Source of the DNA: Fusarium oxysporum f. sp. lycopersici 4287
Lineage: Eukaryota; Ascomycota; Sordariomycetes; Hypocreales; Nectriaceae
Assembly (NCBI RefSeq): GCF_000149955.1
Contig: NC_030989.1
Location: 4,104,402 to 4,168,401 of the forward strand
Direction of reading: 5' to 3'
Length of the DNA: 64,000 nt
A model generated the notes under the pieces. It was given only the letters and a program-made list of their open reading frames with translations. It did not search any database and was not told the origin of the DNA. Of the stretch, positions 1 to 10,261 are shown one piece after another. The position numbers and the translations under genes were made by a program. How positions within the stretch are numbered: position 1 is the first letter of the stretch; each line of letters begins with the position of its first letter.

Positions 1-10
1 TGACAGGGGA

Positions 11-25
11 GGGGGGGGGGGGGGG
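11..25. repeat. poly-G run
   Basis: Fifteen consecutive G bases near the window edge, preceded by gggga. Simple homopolymer; length may be unreliable in the assembly. Confidence 0.9.
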
Positions 26-1252
26 TTTGTGAATGCGTTGCCATGCGACGCGGGCGCTTGAAATGGTGTTTGTGATTGAGGTCACGCGAGGCTTGGCGCA
101 AGTTAATTTTTGTGTCTTGGGCGTTTATGGTTGCGAAGAAATGACTGATTGCTTAACCTTGTGACTGTGAACTGTCCAGGGTATGTGTTTCGCGAGAGGC
201 TGTCGTGGCTGGGTTGGTTGTACTGATGCAGGGTCTTCGTCTCACCCTATTCTTGCTCTGATATTGATGATTTGAGTTTGTTAGGACTTTGGTGTCTCGG
301 TTTGTCTAACAGCGCAGTTGGTTACTGGCATTGGGTTTGGTGTTGGGCTTTGTCTGCGCGAGTCAGGCAGTTGAGGGAATGGCCATTGGTGAGGACATGC
401 CATGGACTCGTTCCGTAAGATACGGAGTCAAACACAGCAGCGCAAGATGAATAGATAGATATTGTTTACGTCGATAATTCATATCTGTATGACTTATAAG
501 TCAAGTCGCAGGCGGCTATCGGTCGCTAGCTGCCGAGCAGAACGTCGATCATCTCCGTCTGGGGCAAGTCTGGCGAGTTACCCTACAGCATTGCTCGGTT
601 ACCAGGGGTAAACTTGAAAGTCAACTCTCCCCTGTAAAAATTCTTTCTTGGCACGCACTGTTAGTGCACTGTTAGGAGCGGGATTTTCTACGGGCTACTC
701 GGCCACACAATACTGCGGGGACGCCATCGGCTCCCTAACAGCAGTTTTCAGAGAAGGAATTTTGGAGAGTTCACCTTCTCTGACAACACCTTTGTCGGAT
801 CTAATGGCGGCACCTCAGAACCAGAACGCCTTAGATATCGGAGGACGGTGCCCGTGGCATCGGTAGCGACATCCTCCCGATCAACGACGCCGATTGCGAT
901 GGGTTTTTCCCCTTTGAAGGCAAGCCGCACCGCCGGCCTCTGATTCCTTCCCAAGGTTTTTCCCTGCCGCCACGACAGTCGACTACGAGCTACAACTTGG
1001 TTACTGGAGATTGTGGACTGCGTCAGCAGATGTAGTGATGCGTGAGAGAATTCTGGTCGGTGGAAAAAGCTCGACAGTAGATTGCCCCCGAACCCGCTGA
1101 CGGGTGACGGGCTTGAGAAATACAGCACCTTTTGTGCCATTGGTATGCTGGATGGTGAAGGAAGCGGGGTTTCCCTGTACCTAGCTAGCTCAGCACGTCT
1201 TTTGCTCCAGTAGGAGATCTGGCTTCGTTACAGCCACCCAGACGAAAAATAT

Positions 1253-1284
1253 ACAAACAAACAAACAAACAAACAAACAAACAA
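1253..1284. repeat. (ACAA)8 microsatellite
   Basis: Eight perfect ACAA units in a row, directly followed by the second copy of the 15-bp direct repeat. Confidence 0.95.
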
Positions 1285-1583
1285 GGTAAACTTGAAAGTT
1301 CTTTGTCCTGGAAACCTGTTTTAGTAAATGTGTTATACATATATATTGCCACTGCCTGTAATTTGCTAATCTTTGTTTGCCGTTATATAGGACTGCTTGT
1401 CCCAGCGTTTCCCTGTCGGGTGTTGAAGCGGCTGAAAGGGCATGAAAAGCTGTCGAGATGCAACAATCTCAGTGGTTGGCTGTCCTCCCGCGTCTGCCTG
1501 ACGCATTACGTGGAGGTGCATTGAATCTCACCATCTCAACACTGCAACTCAATTACAACTATCGGCAGTAAAATATAGTCAGA

Positions 1584-2084
1584 ATGAGTAAAGAAATGGA
1601 TCTCATTGATACCATGTCCATGGCTTCCACTGTCGATAGCCAAGGTACGCCTACACACACAACGACAACCGAACACTGCAGAGATTACACCGAATCCGTT
1701 CCCTACCCCGGAGCCATCTTCATCATTCGCCATCGCGACTCAGGCAAAGTCATCACCATCGTCAACGGCGACCTCCGACTCTGTGAGGGCTTCAACCCGA
1801 GAGGAGGCTTTCACTGGGAGTGTATCGAACGAGATAGATGGCTGGGCTTCCGAAACTGTGTTTCTGGGACTATCATCGGCCACAATGAGAGGAAGAAGTT
1901 CATCGCGAGAGTCGATAAGCATCAGTCGCACGAGTACTTTACGCTTCGACCGAGTCCGCAGGGTGGTTATGAGCTTTTGATGAGACATGGGCAAGAGTTG
2001 TGGAGTATGGCTGTTGGAGATGATGGGAGTGAGTTGGTTGAAATGAGAGGTGAAGGTGCTCTGTGGGACTTTCTGAAGACTTGA
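1584..2084 (+). CDS. hypothetical protein, beta-trefoil/fascin-like
   Basis: Single-exon protein of 166 residues with no signal peptide or membrane segment. The first ~35 residues are polar and low in structure; the rest is a compact domain starting at the PYPGAIFIIRHRDSGK segment, with later WLGFRN, SGTIIGHN and LWDFL motifs. This pattern (an 'FIIR..dSGkVIT' strand, then a 'GFRN..SGtiiGHN' strand) matches small fungal proteins with a fascin/ricin-like beta-trefoil fold, by my recollection of the family. The role is unknown; ligand binding is only an inference from the fold. The ATG at 1584 is the first in frame; the next Met is six residues in. It is convergent with the N-acetyltransferase gene, the two stop codons lying only about 40 bp apart. 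Confidence 0.7.
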   Translation: MSKEMDLIDTMSMASTVDSQGTPTHTTTTEHCRDYTESVPYPGAIFIIRHRDSGKVITIVNGDLRLCEGFNPRGGFHWECIERDRWLGFRNCVSGTIIGHNERKKFIARVDKHQSHEYFTLRPSPQGGYELLMRHGQELWSMAVGDDGSELVEMRGEGALWDFLKT

Positions 2085-2125
2085 TGGTATTTATATTTGG
2101 ACCTGACGGAATCTTTTTGTCTTAT

Positions 2126-3270
2126 TTATGGCATAGTGCCTCTGAGCTCTGACACATAGCCGTGAATATCCTCCTTTTCTTCATTGGTGAGAGATATCTG
2201 GAAATACTTCTCAAGAGCTTCTACACGCTCCCCTTCTGTATTGCAAGTGGTGATGATCTGTGTCTTTCCGCCCAGATTCTCTTTAACAACCCCATTCACA
2301 AGCATTCTCTTTCCATAAATCTCCATCTCCCCTTCGAAGCTTGCCTCACTCTCCACAGGTCGAAGCAGAAACTTGATAGTCAACACATTGCGTAACTGAT
2401 GGCTATCCGCGTGAGTGTTGATCCACCAGTTGACGACGCCCCAGTCCAAAGCAAAGAACTCGATACCTGGAAACGAGTAGAAAGAGTTCCACTCCTTGTC
2501 TTGACCGTTCCGATACTGATAGATCCAGAGTTTGGTCTCTTTTGTCTTGTGGACTTGATGAGGTATCCAATCTCTCTTGAGTCGGATTTGCTGGGTTCCA
2601 AGGTTCTCGTGTACTAAGTCGTCGATGAGTGGCATTGGCATCGTGGCGCCGTCACCTCCGAATGCTACGTCAGAATGGTATTTGCTGTCATCCGGGAAAG
2701 TGATGATATTCACGATATGGTTCCTTAGTGTCTGGTTAGCTCTTGGTCCATGTTGTCAAAATGCTTAGGTGTCCAAAAAGAAAATGAGGTTATTTCTGCA
2801 GTGTTTCCTGCTCTTAGGGTTCAAGATACTGACGGGGGTCCGTTTAATACGCGGCTTTGGCTCGTTCATCTCACCCCATTAACTGAGATATAGTGGCTTA
2901 CTTACCAGCCTGGATAGTCTCCAGTCGGGACGCCCTCAAGTCTCCCCCGAGTTCGTACCCCAGCAGTATATGCATCGAATCCAATAGCCCGAAGAATATG
3001 GTTGTACAAGATGGCAATTTCCATACAGAAACCGCCACGGCCACGTTTATCCGTCACCATCTTTCGAAAAAGATGTTGAGGATCGAGGTCGATGCTATGA
3101 GTCGCATTATAGTGCAGAGATAGGTTTTCATATGGGAATGTAGCGAGTGAGTGAGTGTGCAAGGCTTTCAAGAGCATCAACGAAGGCTGAATGTCTTCTC
3201 GCAGCGCTTTAGGAAGATTGATATGCTCGAGGAACTGTGACAGTTGCTCTTGACTATATGCTGAAGTCAT
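2126..3270 (-). CDS. arylamine N-acetyltransferase
   Basis: NAT-family enzyme of 320 residues that moves an acyl group (acetyl, or malonyl in some Fusarium enzymes) from CoA to arylamines. Two exons, 3270-2906 and 2723-2126, joined by an intron with donor GTAAGT and acceptor TAAG; the split codon encodes Trp in the motif GWNHIVN. The catalytic triad is visible: Cys82 in RGRGGFCMEI, His124 in WNHIVN and Asp140 in the HSDVAFGG motif. The start is ATG at 3270; the open frame extends upstream only to a GTG. In Fusarium such enzymes (FDB2/NAT1) detoxify 2-aminophenol derived from plant benzoxazolinones; whether this copy does so is inference. No signal peptide, so cytosolic. Confidence 0.9.
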
Positions 3271-3336
3271 TTTGCGAGACAAAGTGGTCTGGTAAAGGGT
3301 CACTGTTCTTGAGATGATTCAGTGCTTCTTTTAGAA

Positions 3337-3615
3337 CTAAGTTGGCGGTGAGTCATTTCTGGTCCGACTTGATGCCGTGCTTCTGCAACACCAGACGCTT
3401 GCCAGGATGTCTTGTAACCCTAATTGGCCGCAAGGCCTTATAAGAATATTAATGGATTCTCGGAAAGCCGATACTAAATCCTTTCCATGAGTGAAACTCA
3501 ATTCGAGCTGGCTGAGCTCCGTCCTAATCCTCTCAACTTCTCGGCCAGTCAATGCATCAAGGAAAGCGTTTATTGTTCTTGCATGCCTCCCGTTTCCCAG
3601 GCCATGCTCTATTTA
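3337..3615 (-). pseudogene. possible gene remnant, unidentified
   Basis: An open stretch of about 90 codons without an ATG start runs on the minus strand between the acetyltransferase and the next gene. It reads through GLGNGRHARTINAFLDALTG and a helical, charged segment, which looks like real coding sequence (the GNGRHAR part faintly resembles the C-terminal lid of AAA ATPases). It is bounded by a stop upstream and has no start or splice context I can identify. Relic or missing exon are both possible. Confidence 0.25.
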
Positions 3616-3873
3616 TGAGAAAATAGTGAGTGAAAATTATTATCGATCTGGCACTGGTACTATAGCTTGAACTCCCTTTCCCAGAAGTAGATCTTTCAAA
3701 TTCTATGACTTTGAAATCGAAACACGAGTTACAGATACTTTAGGAAAGATAAAAGAGTTCCCGTAGTTCTTGAAAGCTTTGTTACTTGATTGCGCTTGAT
3801 ACAGTCTCACTAACTATTTGGATATCTAACTCATATAATAAACATTTCTAACATGTCGCTACACATTCAATCC

Positions 3874-5019
3874 TTAGCTCATTATCAAAGGAACCCGAAG
3901 ACTGGATCTGAAACTGTCGTGGAGTTGGAGGCCATATTCTATCTCGTTCACCGTCCGAGTTTCGTGAAGGACCAGCTTCAGCGTGAAGTTGCTCCAAGTC
4001 TGATGTGTTTCTCCATGGCCATGTACGGCCCTTGTCGATGACATATCCCGTTGCGTCAACTGTCCAATCAGTACCGGTGCTATGTGCCTGATATCTATCT
4101 TTAGCGGCCTAATCTTGTCGAATAGCTCAGTTTGATTCTCACTTTCCCATAGCCAAACGAAAGGCCTGACCGAGTGTCGAGATTGAAGTGTCTTGTCATC
4201 AACATAGAGGAATGCGTTTGATTGCAAGCCTTTAGGGATAGCTCTTCCATCTTGCATGGCGGTGAAGCGGCTCTGCAGAGATTTCGAATCATCATACCTG
4301 GTTTCATGTATTGCGAGCCTGTCTTTGATCGCTGTCTTGACTTTGGGCATGAAATTGAGGCCATGCCGTATGGCAGTTCCCATCTGCTCCTTGAATACCG
4401 GCCAGTCAAGATCTTTTGAGTGAAAGATCACAAAGCCACAAGATGCCAACTTATGATCACTCAAACCCATAATGTATTCCTGCCATTGAACAGTCATAGC
4501 CTCTTCGATAATCTGTCTATCGTTATCCCTGCGCGTTTCTTTGGCATTTCCGCTTTGTTGATCCCAGAAGCCCTTCATATCCAAGCTGATTTGACGAGCA
4601 GCAATTTCTTCTTTTGTCAAAACAGCCTCTAACACAGTATCCAAAAGATACAATTCACTCTTGCTCGCTCTATGTCTCTGTAGACTTAGACCAGGGTCCA
4701 TGGCTGGGGTGATTATCAGGGATGCTTCGAAGTATGAGAGCGATCCGGGATCCTGAACAGCCTTGGCGATGAGTTCAGATCGGGTTAAGCCGCATTGTTT
4801 TCGATAGTTGGAGTCTTGTGCTCCCTGAGATGGCAATTGGGAGAGCTTTTGCCGGCCAGCATCGCTCAGTGATGACTGGCCAGTGGTGGCGCGTTCATAA
4901 AGAGCGCGCGTCTCGTCGTCCAGAGGGAACAGGGTTTGATCGTGTTCCAGGACATCGTGATTGCCCCATCCATTGGCATCTTGGACTCTACGAGTCTTGG
5001 GCCAAGGAACTTCTGGCAT
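3874..5019 (-). CDS. hypothetical protein, 381 aa
   Basis: Single-exon protein that I do not recognise. The open frame extends to 5163 but only with TTG; the first ATG is at 5019 and gives a start MPEVPWPKTRR. The protein is polar, with no signal peptide or membrane segment. It has a charged N-terminal third (acidic HDVLEHDQTLFPLDDETRAL segment), a helical middle with EEAMTVQWQEYIMGL, and aromatic-rich C-terminal strands around RPFVWLWESENQ. No catalytic motif is evident. It lies between an arylamine N-acetyltransferase and a RidA gene, all three on the minus strand, so co-regulation is possible. Good codon structure over 1.1 kb without stops supports a real gene. Confidence 0.7.
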   Translation of the reverse strand: MPEVPWPKTRRVQDANGWGNHDVLEHDQTLFPLDDETRALYERATTGQSSLSDAGRQKLSQLPSQGAQDSNYRKQCGLTRSELIAKAVQDPGSLSYFEASLIITPAMDPGLSLQRHRASKSELYLLDTVLEAVLTKEEIAARQISLDMKGFWDQQSGNAKETRRDNDRQIIEEAMTVQWQEYIMGLSDHKLASCGFVIFHSKDLDWPVFKEQMGTAIRHGLNFMPKVKTAIKDRLAIHETRYDDSKSLQSRFTAMQDGRAIPKGLQSNAFLYVDDKTLQSRHSVRPFVWLWESENQTELFDKIRPLKIDIRHIAPVLIGQLTQRDMSSTRAVHGHGETHQTWSNFTLKLVLHETRTVNEIEYGLQLHDSFRSSLRVPLIMS

Positions 5020-5212
5020 GGTGTCAAGTGACTTGGGATGAGGTAATCGTGAAATGAGTCTCACGGTCGCAAGAAAGAGGTGAGATATGGTCCAGGAATA
5101 ACTATTCAGCCGGCCTTTTGGTGCTGTAGAGTACTCAAGTAAGTGAGACAAAACCAAGAGCAATGTGAGACATGGTGGAGAAGAAAGATGCTTAATAAAT
5201 TCTGCTACACAA

Positions 5213-5617
5213 TTACTGCTGGATATTGGCCTCCACCTCGATCTCGACGATCATGCCAGGAATACCCAACTCCGTAACACCCACACAAGTCCAAGTTGGC
5301 TGATGATCAGGCATCCACTTCCGAAACTGCTCTACCATGAGGTCAAAAGAGCCCGAGAGGGAAATGTGATAGCTTCTGACGGAGTGAACATCTGCCCAAC
5401 CCCTTGCACCAGCGTCTTTGAGGTTCTTCTCAACGTTCTTGAACGCAAGGTCAATTTGACCCTTGAGATCTTCTTTGTCAATGTTGCCTTCGCTGTCCCA
5501 TCCGCCTTGGCCGGAGCATTTGATGGTGTTGCCGACGCGGACAGCTTGTGAGTAGGAGTATTCTTTGTTGTTGGTCTTGCCGACACCCTCGTAGTTGTAG
5601 TAGGTCAGATGAGACAT
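5213..5617 (-). CDS. RidA family (YjgF/YER057c/UK114) imine deaminase
   Basis: Single-exon protein of 134 residues covering a whole RidA domain. RidA proteins form trimers and hydrolyse reactive enamine/imine intermediates; relatives include 2-aminomuconate deaminase. Seen in the sequence: YSQAVRVGNTIKCSGQGGWD near the N-terminus, the conserved Arg in VRSYHISL, and the C-terminal GIPGMIVEIEVEA with the conserved Glu. Length is normal for the family. No targeting peptide. It is transcribed away from the aldehyde dehydrogenase gene that starts at 6408, so the two share a 790-bp divergent promoter region. A second RidA gene lies at 10262-10690. The substrate is unknown; a role beside the dehydrogenase and oxoadipate dioxygenase is inference. 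Confidence 0.92.
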   Translation of the reverse strand: MSHLTYYNYEGVGKTNNKEYSYSQAVRVGNTIKCSGQGGWDSEGNIDKEDLKGQIDLAFKNVEKNLKDAGARGWADVHSVRSYHISLSGSFDLMVEQFRKWMPDHQPTWTCVGVTELGIPGMIVEIEVEANIQQ

Positions 5618-6407
5618 GATGAAGGTCTATTTGTGTGAGGAACCGAAATAAGACTGATAGTGAAGTTGGAGGCTTACAGGTACTGAGGATTTGTGACTGA
5701 GAGGTACAGATATTTGGACAGTCGCTGTGTTTGATGCTCGTATCAGAGGCACAGTTGCCCTTATGTACTACACAACACGACACACAATATCACCACCCAA
5801 GATCTTGGCGCATGGCCATCATGATCACAGAACCTATCATGAAAGTTTCACCTCGACCACCTCGTCATGCCACAACGACCGAGTGGTCACCCAACATTCC
5901 TATTCCAGTCTGACTCCCTCACTCTTAATAGCTGTATCTCCCTTTCCCCGCAGAATTGCCCAGAAACATCCCAGATGCAGTATGAGATAAGACCTGTCTG
6001 TGGGTTGCCAGAGGCCCAAAAAGTTACCCAAAGGAGAATAGCCCACGTCCCCCCGCATCGTGGGGTTAGAGATATCGTTAGTGTCCCCCCTCATTCTGGC
6101 CTCAATACTTTCCTGACTTGAACTGGGACATGATGAGAGACTGTATGAGGAAAGGTTTGGGGCCAATTGAAGTGTTATCAGCTGAATGTGCAGCGGAATT
6201 GTCATGATTGAGTGAACCCCGCAAACATGGACGCGATGGTGTCTTAGCTGGTGGTAATTTATTGGGTGTACGCTCCGAAGACAGCCGCCGTCACTTGATG
6301 CGTCGCACTCATTATAAAAGATCATACCCCATCCTTCGTCATTACATACATTCAGACTTCTCTCATCTCTGTCTTCCCTGCACGTTGCGTCTCTTACATA
6401 TCTCACA
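5618..6407. promoter_or_regulatory. divergent promoter region RidA/ALDH
   Basis: Non-coding region between the start codons of the minus-strand RidA gene and the plus-strand aldehyde dehydrogenase gene. Both genes must be driven from here. A TATA box for the dehydrogenase lies at 6313-6319; no equally clear element was seen for the RidA side. Confidence 0.6.
6313..6319 (+). promoter_or_regulatory. TATA box of aldehyde dehydrogenase
   Basis: TATAAAA about 90 bp upstream of the dehydrogenase ATG at 6408, followed by a pyrimidine-rich stretch with CATCTC and CTTCCC before the start, typical of strongly expressed fungal genes. Confidence 0.6.
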
Positions 6408-8102
6408 ATGGCATCAACTACTTCAATCACATTGCCCAACGGCAAGAAGTACGACCAACCAACAGGTCTCTTCATCAACAACGAGTATGTCGCTGCTTCA
6501 GGCGACGAGTTCACAGTGACAAACCCAGTGTAAGCTCCCAGCAGCCCTCAACTCTCCGATTGAACGGGAACTCACACGTCCCAGCACCGAGGAAGAAGTC
6601 ATCAAGCTCAAGGGAGCTTCAAAAGAAGACGTCGACAAGGCCGTCCAAGCTGCGCGCAAAGCTTTCGAGGGTGAATGGTCAGAGCTCGCTGCTGTAGACC
6701 GTGGCGCATTCCTCTACAAGCTTGCTGATCTCATTGATCGCGATCGCGAGCTCATCGCTGCTATTGACGCCTTTGACAATGGCAAGGTACGTATCAATGC
6801 TCCTTAGTCCAATTGCATCGCTGACACTATCGCTAGCCTTTCAGCGCTTGTCTCGCTGGCGATCTCGACGAGTCGTACAATGTCTTCCGTTACTACGCTG
6901 GTGCCGCCGACAAGATCAGCGGCAAGACAATTGAGACATCTCCCGCTAAGCTCGCATACGTACTCCAGGAGCCTCTTGGTGTCTGCGGACAGATTATCCC
7001 GTGGAACTTCCCTTTCATGATGCTCGCTTGGAAGGTCGCGCCAGCCCTGGCATGCGGCAACACCGTCATCCTCAAGCCCGCCGAGCAGACACCTCTGTCC
7101 GCTTTATACTTCGGTAACCTTGTCAAGGAAGCTGGTCTCCCTGCTGGTGTTGTCAATGTCCTACCGGGTCTCGGTCCCCAGACTGGAAAGGCTATCGCTG
7201 GACACATGGACATTGACAAGGTTGCGTTTACAGGCAGCACCAATACTGGTAGGGCTATCATGAAGGATGCTGCGAATAACCTGAAGAACATCACGCTTGA
7301 GTGTGGTGGTAAGAGTCCTTCAATTGTCTTTGCGGATGCAGAGCTGGAGCAGGCTGTTAAGTGGTGCCACTTCGGCATCATGGATAACAAGGGAGAGGTG
7401 AGCTTCATAACCTATTGAACGGCGATATGGATACTGACAGTATATCTCAGGTTTGTACATCCACCTCGAGAATCTACGTGCACGAGGACATCTACGACAA
7501 GTTCCTCGAGAAGTTCGTCGCGGTCACAAAGGAGAATGACAAGCTCGGCTCTCCCTTCGAAGAGGCAACAGTCCAAGGTCCTCAGGTCTCCAAGACCCAA
7601 TTCGATCGAGTCATCTCATATATTGAGGAGGGGCGTAAGTCTGGTGCTAGACTGCTTTACGGTGGAAGCAAGCACGGTGACAAGGGTTACTACCTCCAGC
7701 CCACAGTCTTTGCAGACGTAAGTTCTCGCTTCAACAATAGTGAAAGTATTCTAACTCGCATCACAGACCACTGAGGATATGAAGATTATGAAAGAGGAGA
7801 TCTTTGGCCCAGTCGTATCCATCGCCAAGTTCTCAACAGACGAGGAAGCTATCGCCAAAGCCAATGATACATCCTACGGTCTTGCAGCCGCTCTATTCAC
7901 AGAGAAGATCTCAAGGGCACATAAGGTCGCTCGCAAACTTCAGGCTGGCATGGTCTGGATCAACTCATCTGGCGATTCACACTTTGGTATTCCTTTTGGT
8001 GGGTACAAATCTTCTGGAATTGGGCGTGAATTGGGACAGTATGCGCTGGATGCGTATACTCAGTCCAAGGCTATTCACGTCAACCTGGGATTTGAGCTGT
8101 AG
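6408..8102 (+). CDS. NAD(P)-dependent aldehyde dehydrogenase
   Basis: Class 1/2-type aldehyde dehydrogenase of 495 residues, oxidising aldehydes to acids. Five exons: 6408-6529, 6585-6786, 6837-7397, 7451-7717, 7767-8102; introns are about 50 nt with GT-AG borders. The nucleotide-binding motif is around FTGSTNTGR, general base Glu263 lies in TLECGGKSP and the catalytic Cys297 in [17 protein letters not shown] and the C-terminal [15 protein letters not shown] are also typical. Length is the family norm and no mitochondrial presequence is seen, so it is probably cytosolic. It is divergent from one RidA gene and followed by the oxoadipate dioxygenase gene, suggesting a semialdehyde substrate such as 2-aminomuconate or aminoadipate semialdehyde (inference). 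A TATA box precedes it. Confidence 0.93.
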
Positions 8103-8786
8103 GGGGAGCTGCATAGAGAAGTTGATATGAGATAGCCATAATGATACCTTTTGTTACATTACCAATGGCTGTAGGCTCTGCTGAGTACTTGGTGTTGTTG
8201 TGACTCTTCTGGTGTCGCGCATGAGATTGTCTATCAATATAGTGACTGCCCTTTAGCTCGGTTATCTTCCGATGCATCCCCAACATATTTAGTATCTGTG
8301 AGAATGTAACTTTGGACTTCTTATCAGCATCCTTATCTCCACTATCCAGCCAAAAAACACAGGCAAGTCAGTGACTCGGAAAGTATCAATCGCGCCGATA
8401 ACCGGAGCCGGCACATAACAGGTCGAGACGAGCCAACGCTCGGGTTCTGTTTCCTCTTTATCGCATCCGAATCCCATGACCGTATTTCGGCCCGCCTTAT
8501 CGTATGCGCCATCTCCGCTTTATCAACGAAGCATGTAATCTAATTCGTTGGGGGCTTGTCAGTGGAGAATGACTACAAGCAAAAGGGCGCCCAGGAGATA
8601 CCTGATAACATCGGCATTCGTGTCTCGTTGCCCGAAATATTAGATATAAATGATAGTATTCAGGCTTATCTGAATTATGCTCTAGACATGATAAGCCTAC
8701 TAATGCATCTGAATTTGCAATATTGCTCCTTACCGCGCAAATAGTCCCTCACCTACAGCAACAACATACCGTATACCGCAGCCGCA
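8103..8786. other. intergenic 684 bp
   Basis: Spacer between the dehydrogenase stop and the dioxygenase start. No coding or structured element seen; it must hold the 3' end of one gene and the promoter of the next. Confidence 0.6.
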
Positions 8787-10112
8787 ATGACAATCACAGA
8801 CCCAGTCAATCCAGATGCTATCAGGGCCATGTTTGCCTCTGCCCTGTCGAGTATGTATCGACGTGAAGTTCCTCAATACGGCACACTCCTCAAGCTTGTA
8901 TCCGATATCAACCACCAAAAACATCAGCCCATCGAACCCCGTATCGAAGTTGAACGCCATGGAGCTATCAGACTTGGAACGCCAGAAGAACTAGCCATGA
9001 TGCGGCGATTATTTGCTGTAATGGGCATGCATCCTGTTGGCTACTACGACCTTACTGTCGCCAATCTCCCAGTTCACGCAACGTGCTTTCGACCTCTCAC
9101 ACAAGAAGCTCTGGCTTACAACCCTTTTCGGGTATTCACATCTTTATTGCGGCTTGAGCTCATCGAGGACGAGACACTCCGGACACAGGCTGCCGATATC
9201 TTGCGAAAACGCAACATCTTTACAGATCGATGTGTGGAATTGATCGAAATATTCGAGTCACAAAAGTATTTCTCAAAAGATGTTTCAGAAGAATTCATAA
9301 AAGAAGCCCTCGAAACATTTCGATGGCACAAAACATCAACAGTTGACATGAAAACATACAAAGCTCTTCGAGAAGCACATCCCTTGATCGCAGACGTCGT
9401 CTGTTTCAAAGGACCTCACATCAACCATCTCACGCCCCGGGTCCTCGATATCGAAACAGCACAAGTTGAAATGCTTCGATATGGCCTCCAAGCCAAAGAC
9501 GCCATAGAAGGACCTCCACCAAGACTCTGTCCTATTCTCCTTCGCCAGACAAGTTTCTTAGCCCTTGATGAAGCGATTGCTTTTTCAGAAGGAGAAGAAA
9601 CTGGAGGAAGTCACAAGGCGAGATTTGGAGAGATTGAACAGCGAGGAATGGCTTTGACGCCCAAGGGAAGACGTCTATACGATGATCTTATCAACGAGTG
9701 GCGAGGGTCTGTGGCCGAGCTCACGTCTGATGCCAAGTCTGGTTCGAAGGAGCAAATTCTTGCAGAGGTTTTCCAGAAGTTCCCTGATGACTTGGAAATC
9801 ATTCGAAAAGAGAATCTTGCATACTTTACATACAGCCCTGTTTCTAAGCTACCAAAAGACTCTGATGCGAGCATCGACAGTCTTGTCAGCTCTGGGGCCG
9901 TTAAGACTGAGCCGATTACATATGAGGATTTCTTGCCTGTCAGTGCCGCTGGAATCTTTCATTCAAACCTAGGAGAAGATGGCGGGTTGAGTCATGTCGC
10001 AGAAGCGGATCAGGGCTCTTTCGAGAAGAGTCTTGGATGTCAGGTCAAGAGGGAATTTGAGCTGTACAGTGAAATGCAGGAAGTGTCGATTCGAGGATGT
10101 TTGGAGAGATAA
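8787..10112 (+). CDS. 2-oxoadipate dioxygenase/decarboxylase (HglS, DUF1338)
   Basis: Single-exon protein of 441 residues of the DUF1338/YdcJ family. The characterised bacterial member HglS uses Fe(II) and O2 to convert 2-oxoadipate to D-2-hydroxyglutarate in lysine catabolism. Motifs of the family seen here are VERHGAIRLGTPEEL (metal His58), VGYYDLTVANLPVHATCFRP, INHLTPRVLDIE (His214) and FGEIEQRGMALTPKGRRLYD carrying the metal Glu. Length is as expected. No targeting signal. It follows an aldehyde dehydrogenase on the same strand and precedes a minus-strand RidA gene, a context consistent with breakdown of an amino-dicarboxylic acid through 2-oxoadipate. The family assignment is firm from the motifs; the substrate in this fungus is inferred. 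Confidence 0.9.
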   Translation: MTITDPVNPDAIRAMFASALSSMYRREVPQYGTLLKLVSDINHQKHQPIEPRIEVERHGAIRLGTPEELAMMRRLFAVMGMHPVGYYDLTVANLPVHATCFRPLTQEALAYNPFRVFTSLLRLELIEDETLRTQAADILRKRNIFTDRCVELIEIFESQKYFSKDVSEEFIKEALETFRWHKTSTVDMKTYKALREAHPLIADVVCFKGPHINHLTPRVLDIETAQVEMLRYGLQAKDAIEGPPPRLCPILLRQTSFLALDEAIAFSEGEETGGSHKARFGEIEQRGMALTPKGRRLYDDLINEWRGSVAELTSDAKSGSKEQILAEVFQKFPDDLEIIRKENLAYFTYSPVSKLPKDSDASIDSLVSSGAVKTEPITYEDFLPVSAAGIFHSNLGEDGGLSHVAEADQGSFEKSLGCQVKREFELYSEMQEVSIRGCLER

Positions 10113-10261
10113 TAGGTTATGAATGATAACTTTGGTTAATTTAGCGACTTATGGAAGGATATAATGATATGAATATGACTGTTCGATTTCCTAGAAGAGC
10201 TCTTGGAATGTATTGATGTAGTTATCCAATGGTCCAAATCATTCGGTAGGGCTGATCGAGG

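Larger units (their letters stand above)
1..1583. other. intergenic, no convincing gene
   Basis: I see no gene I can support here. A 130-residue ATG-initiated open frame on the minus strand (748-1140) has no recognisable motif. The stretch holds the poly-G run, an (ACAA)8 microsatellite and a 15-bp word found twice (607-621 and 1285-1299). Confidence 0.6.

Noticed and set aside
748..1140. 130-residue ATG-initiated frame on the minus strand
   Set aside because: No recognisable motif, composition unlike the real genes around it, and it overlaps another open frame; no splice or promoter context.
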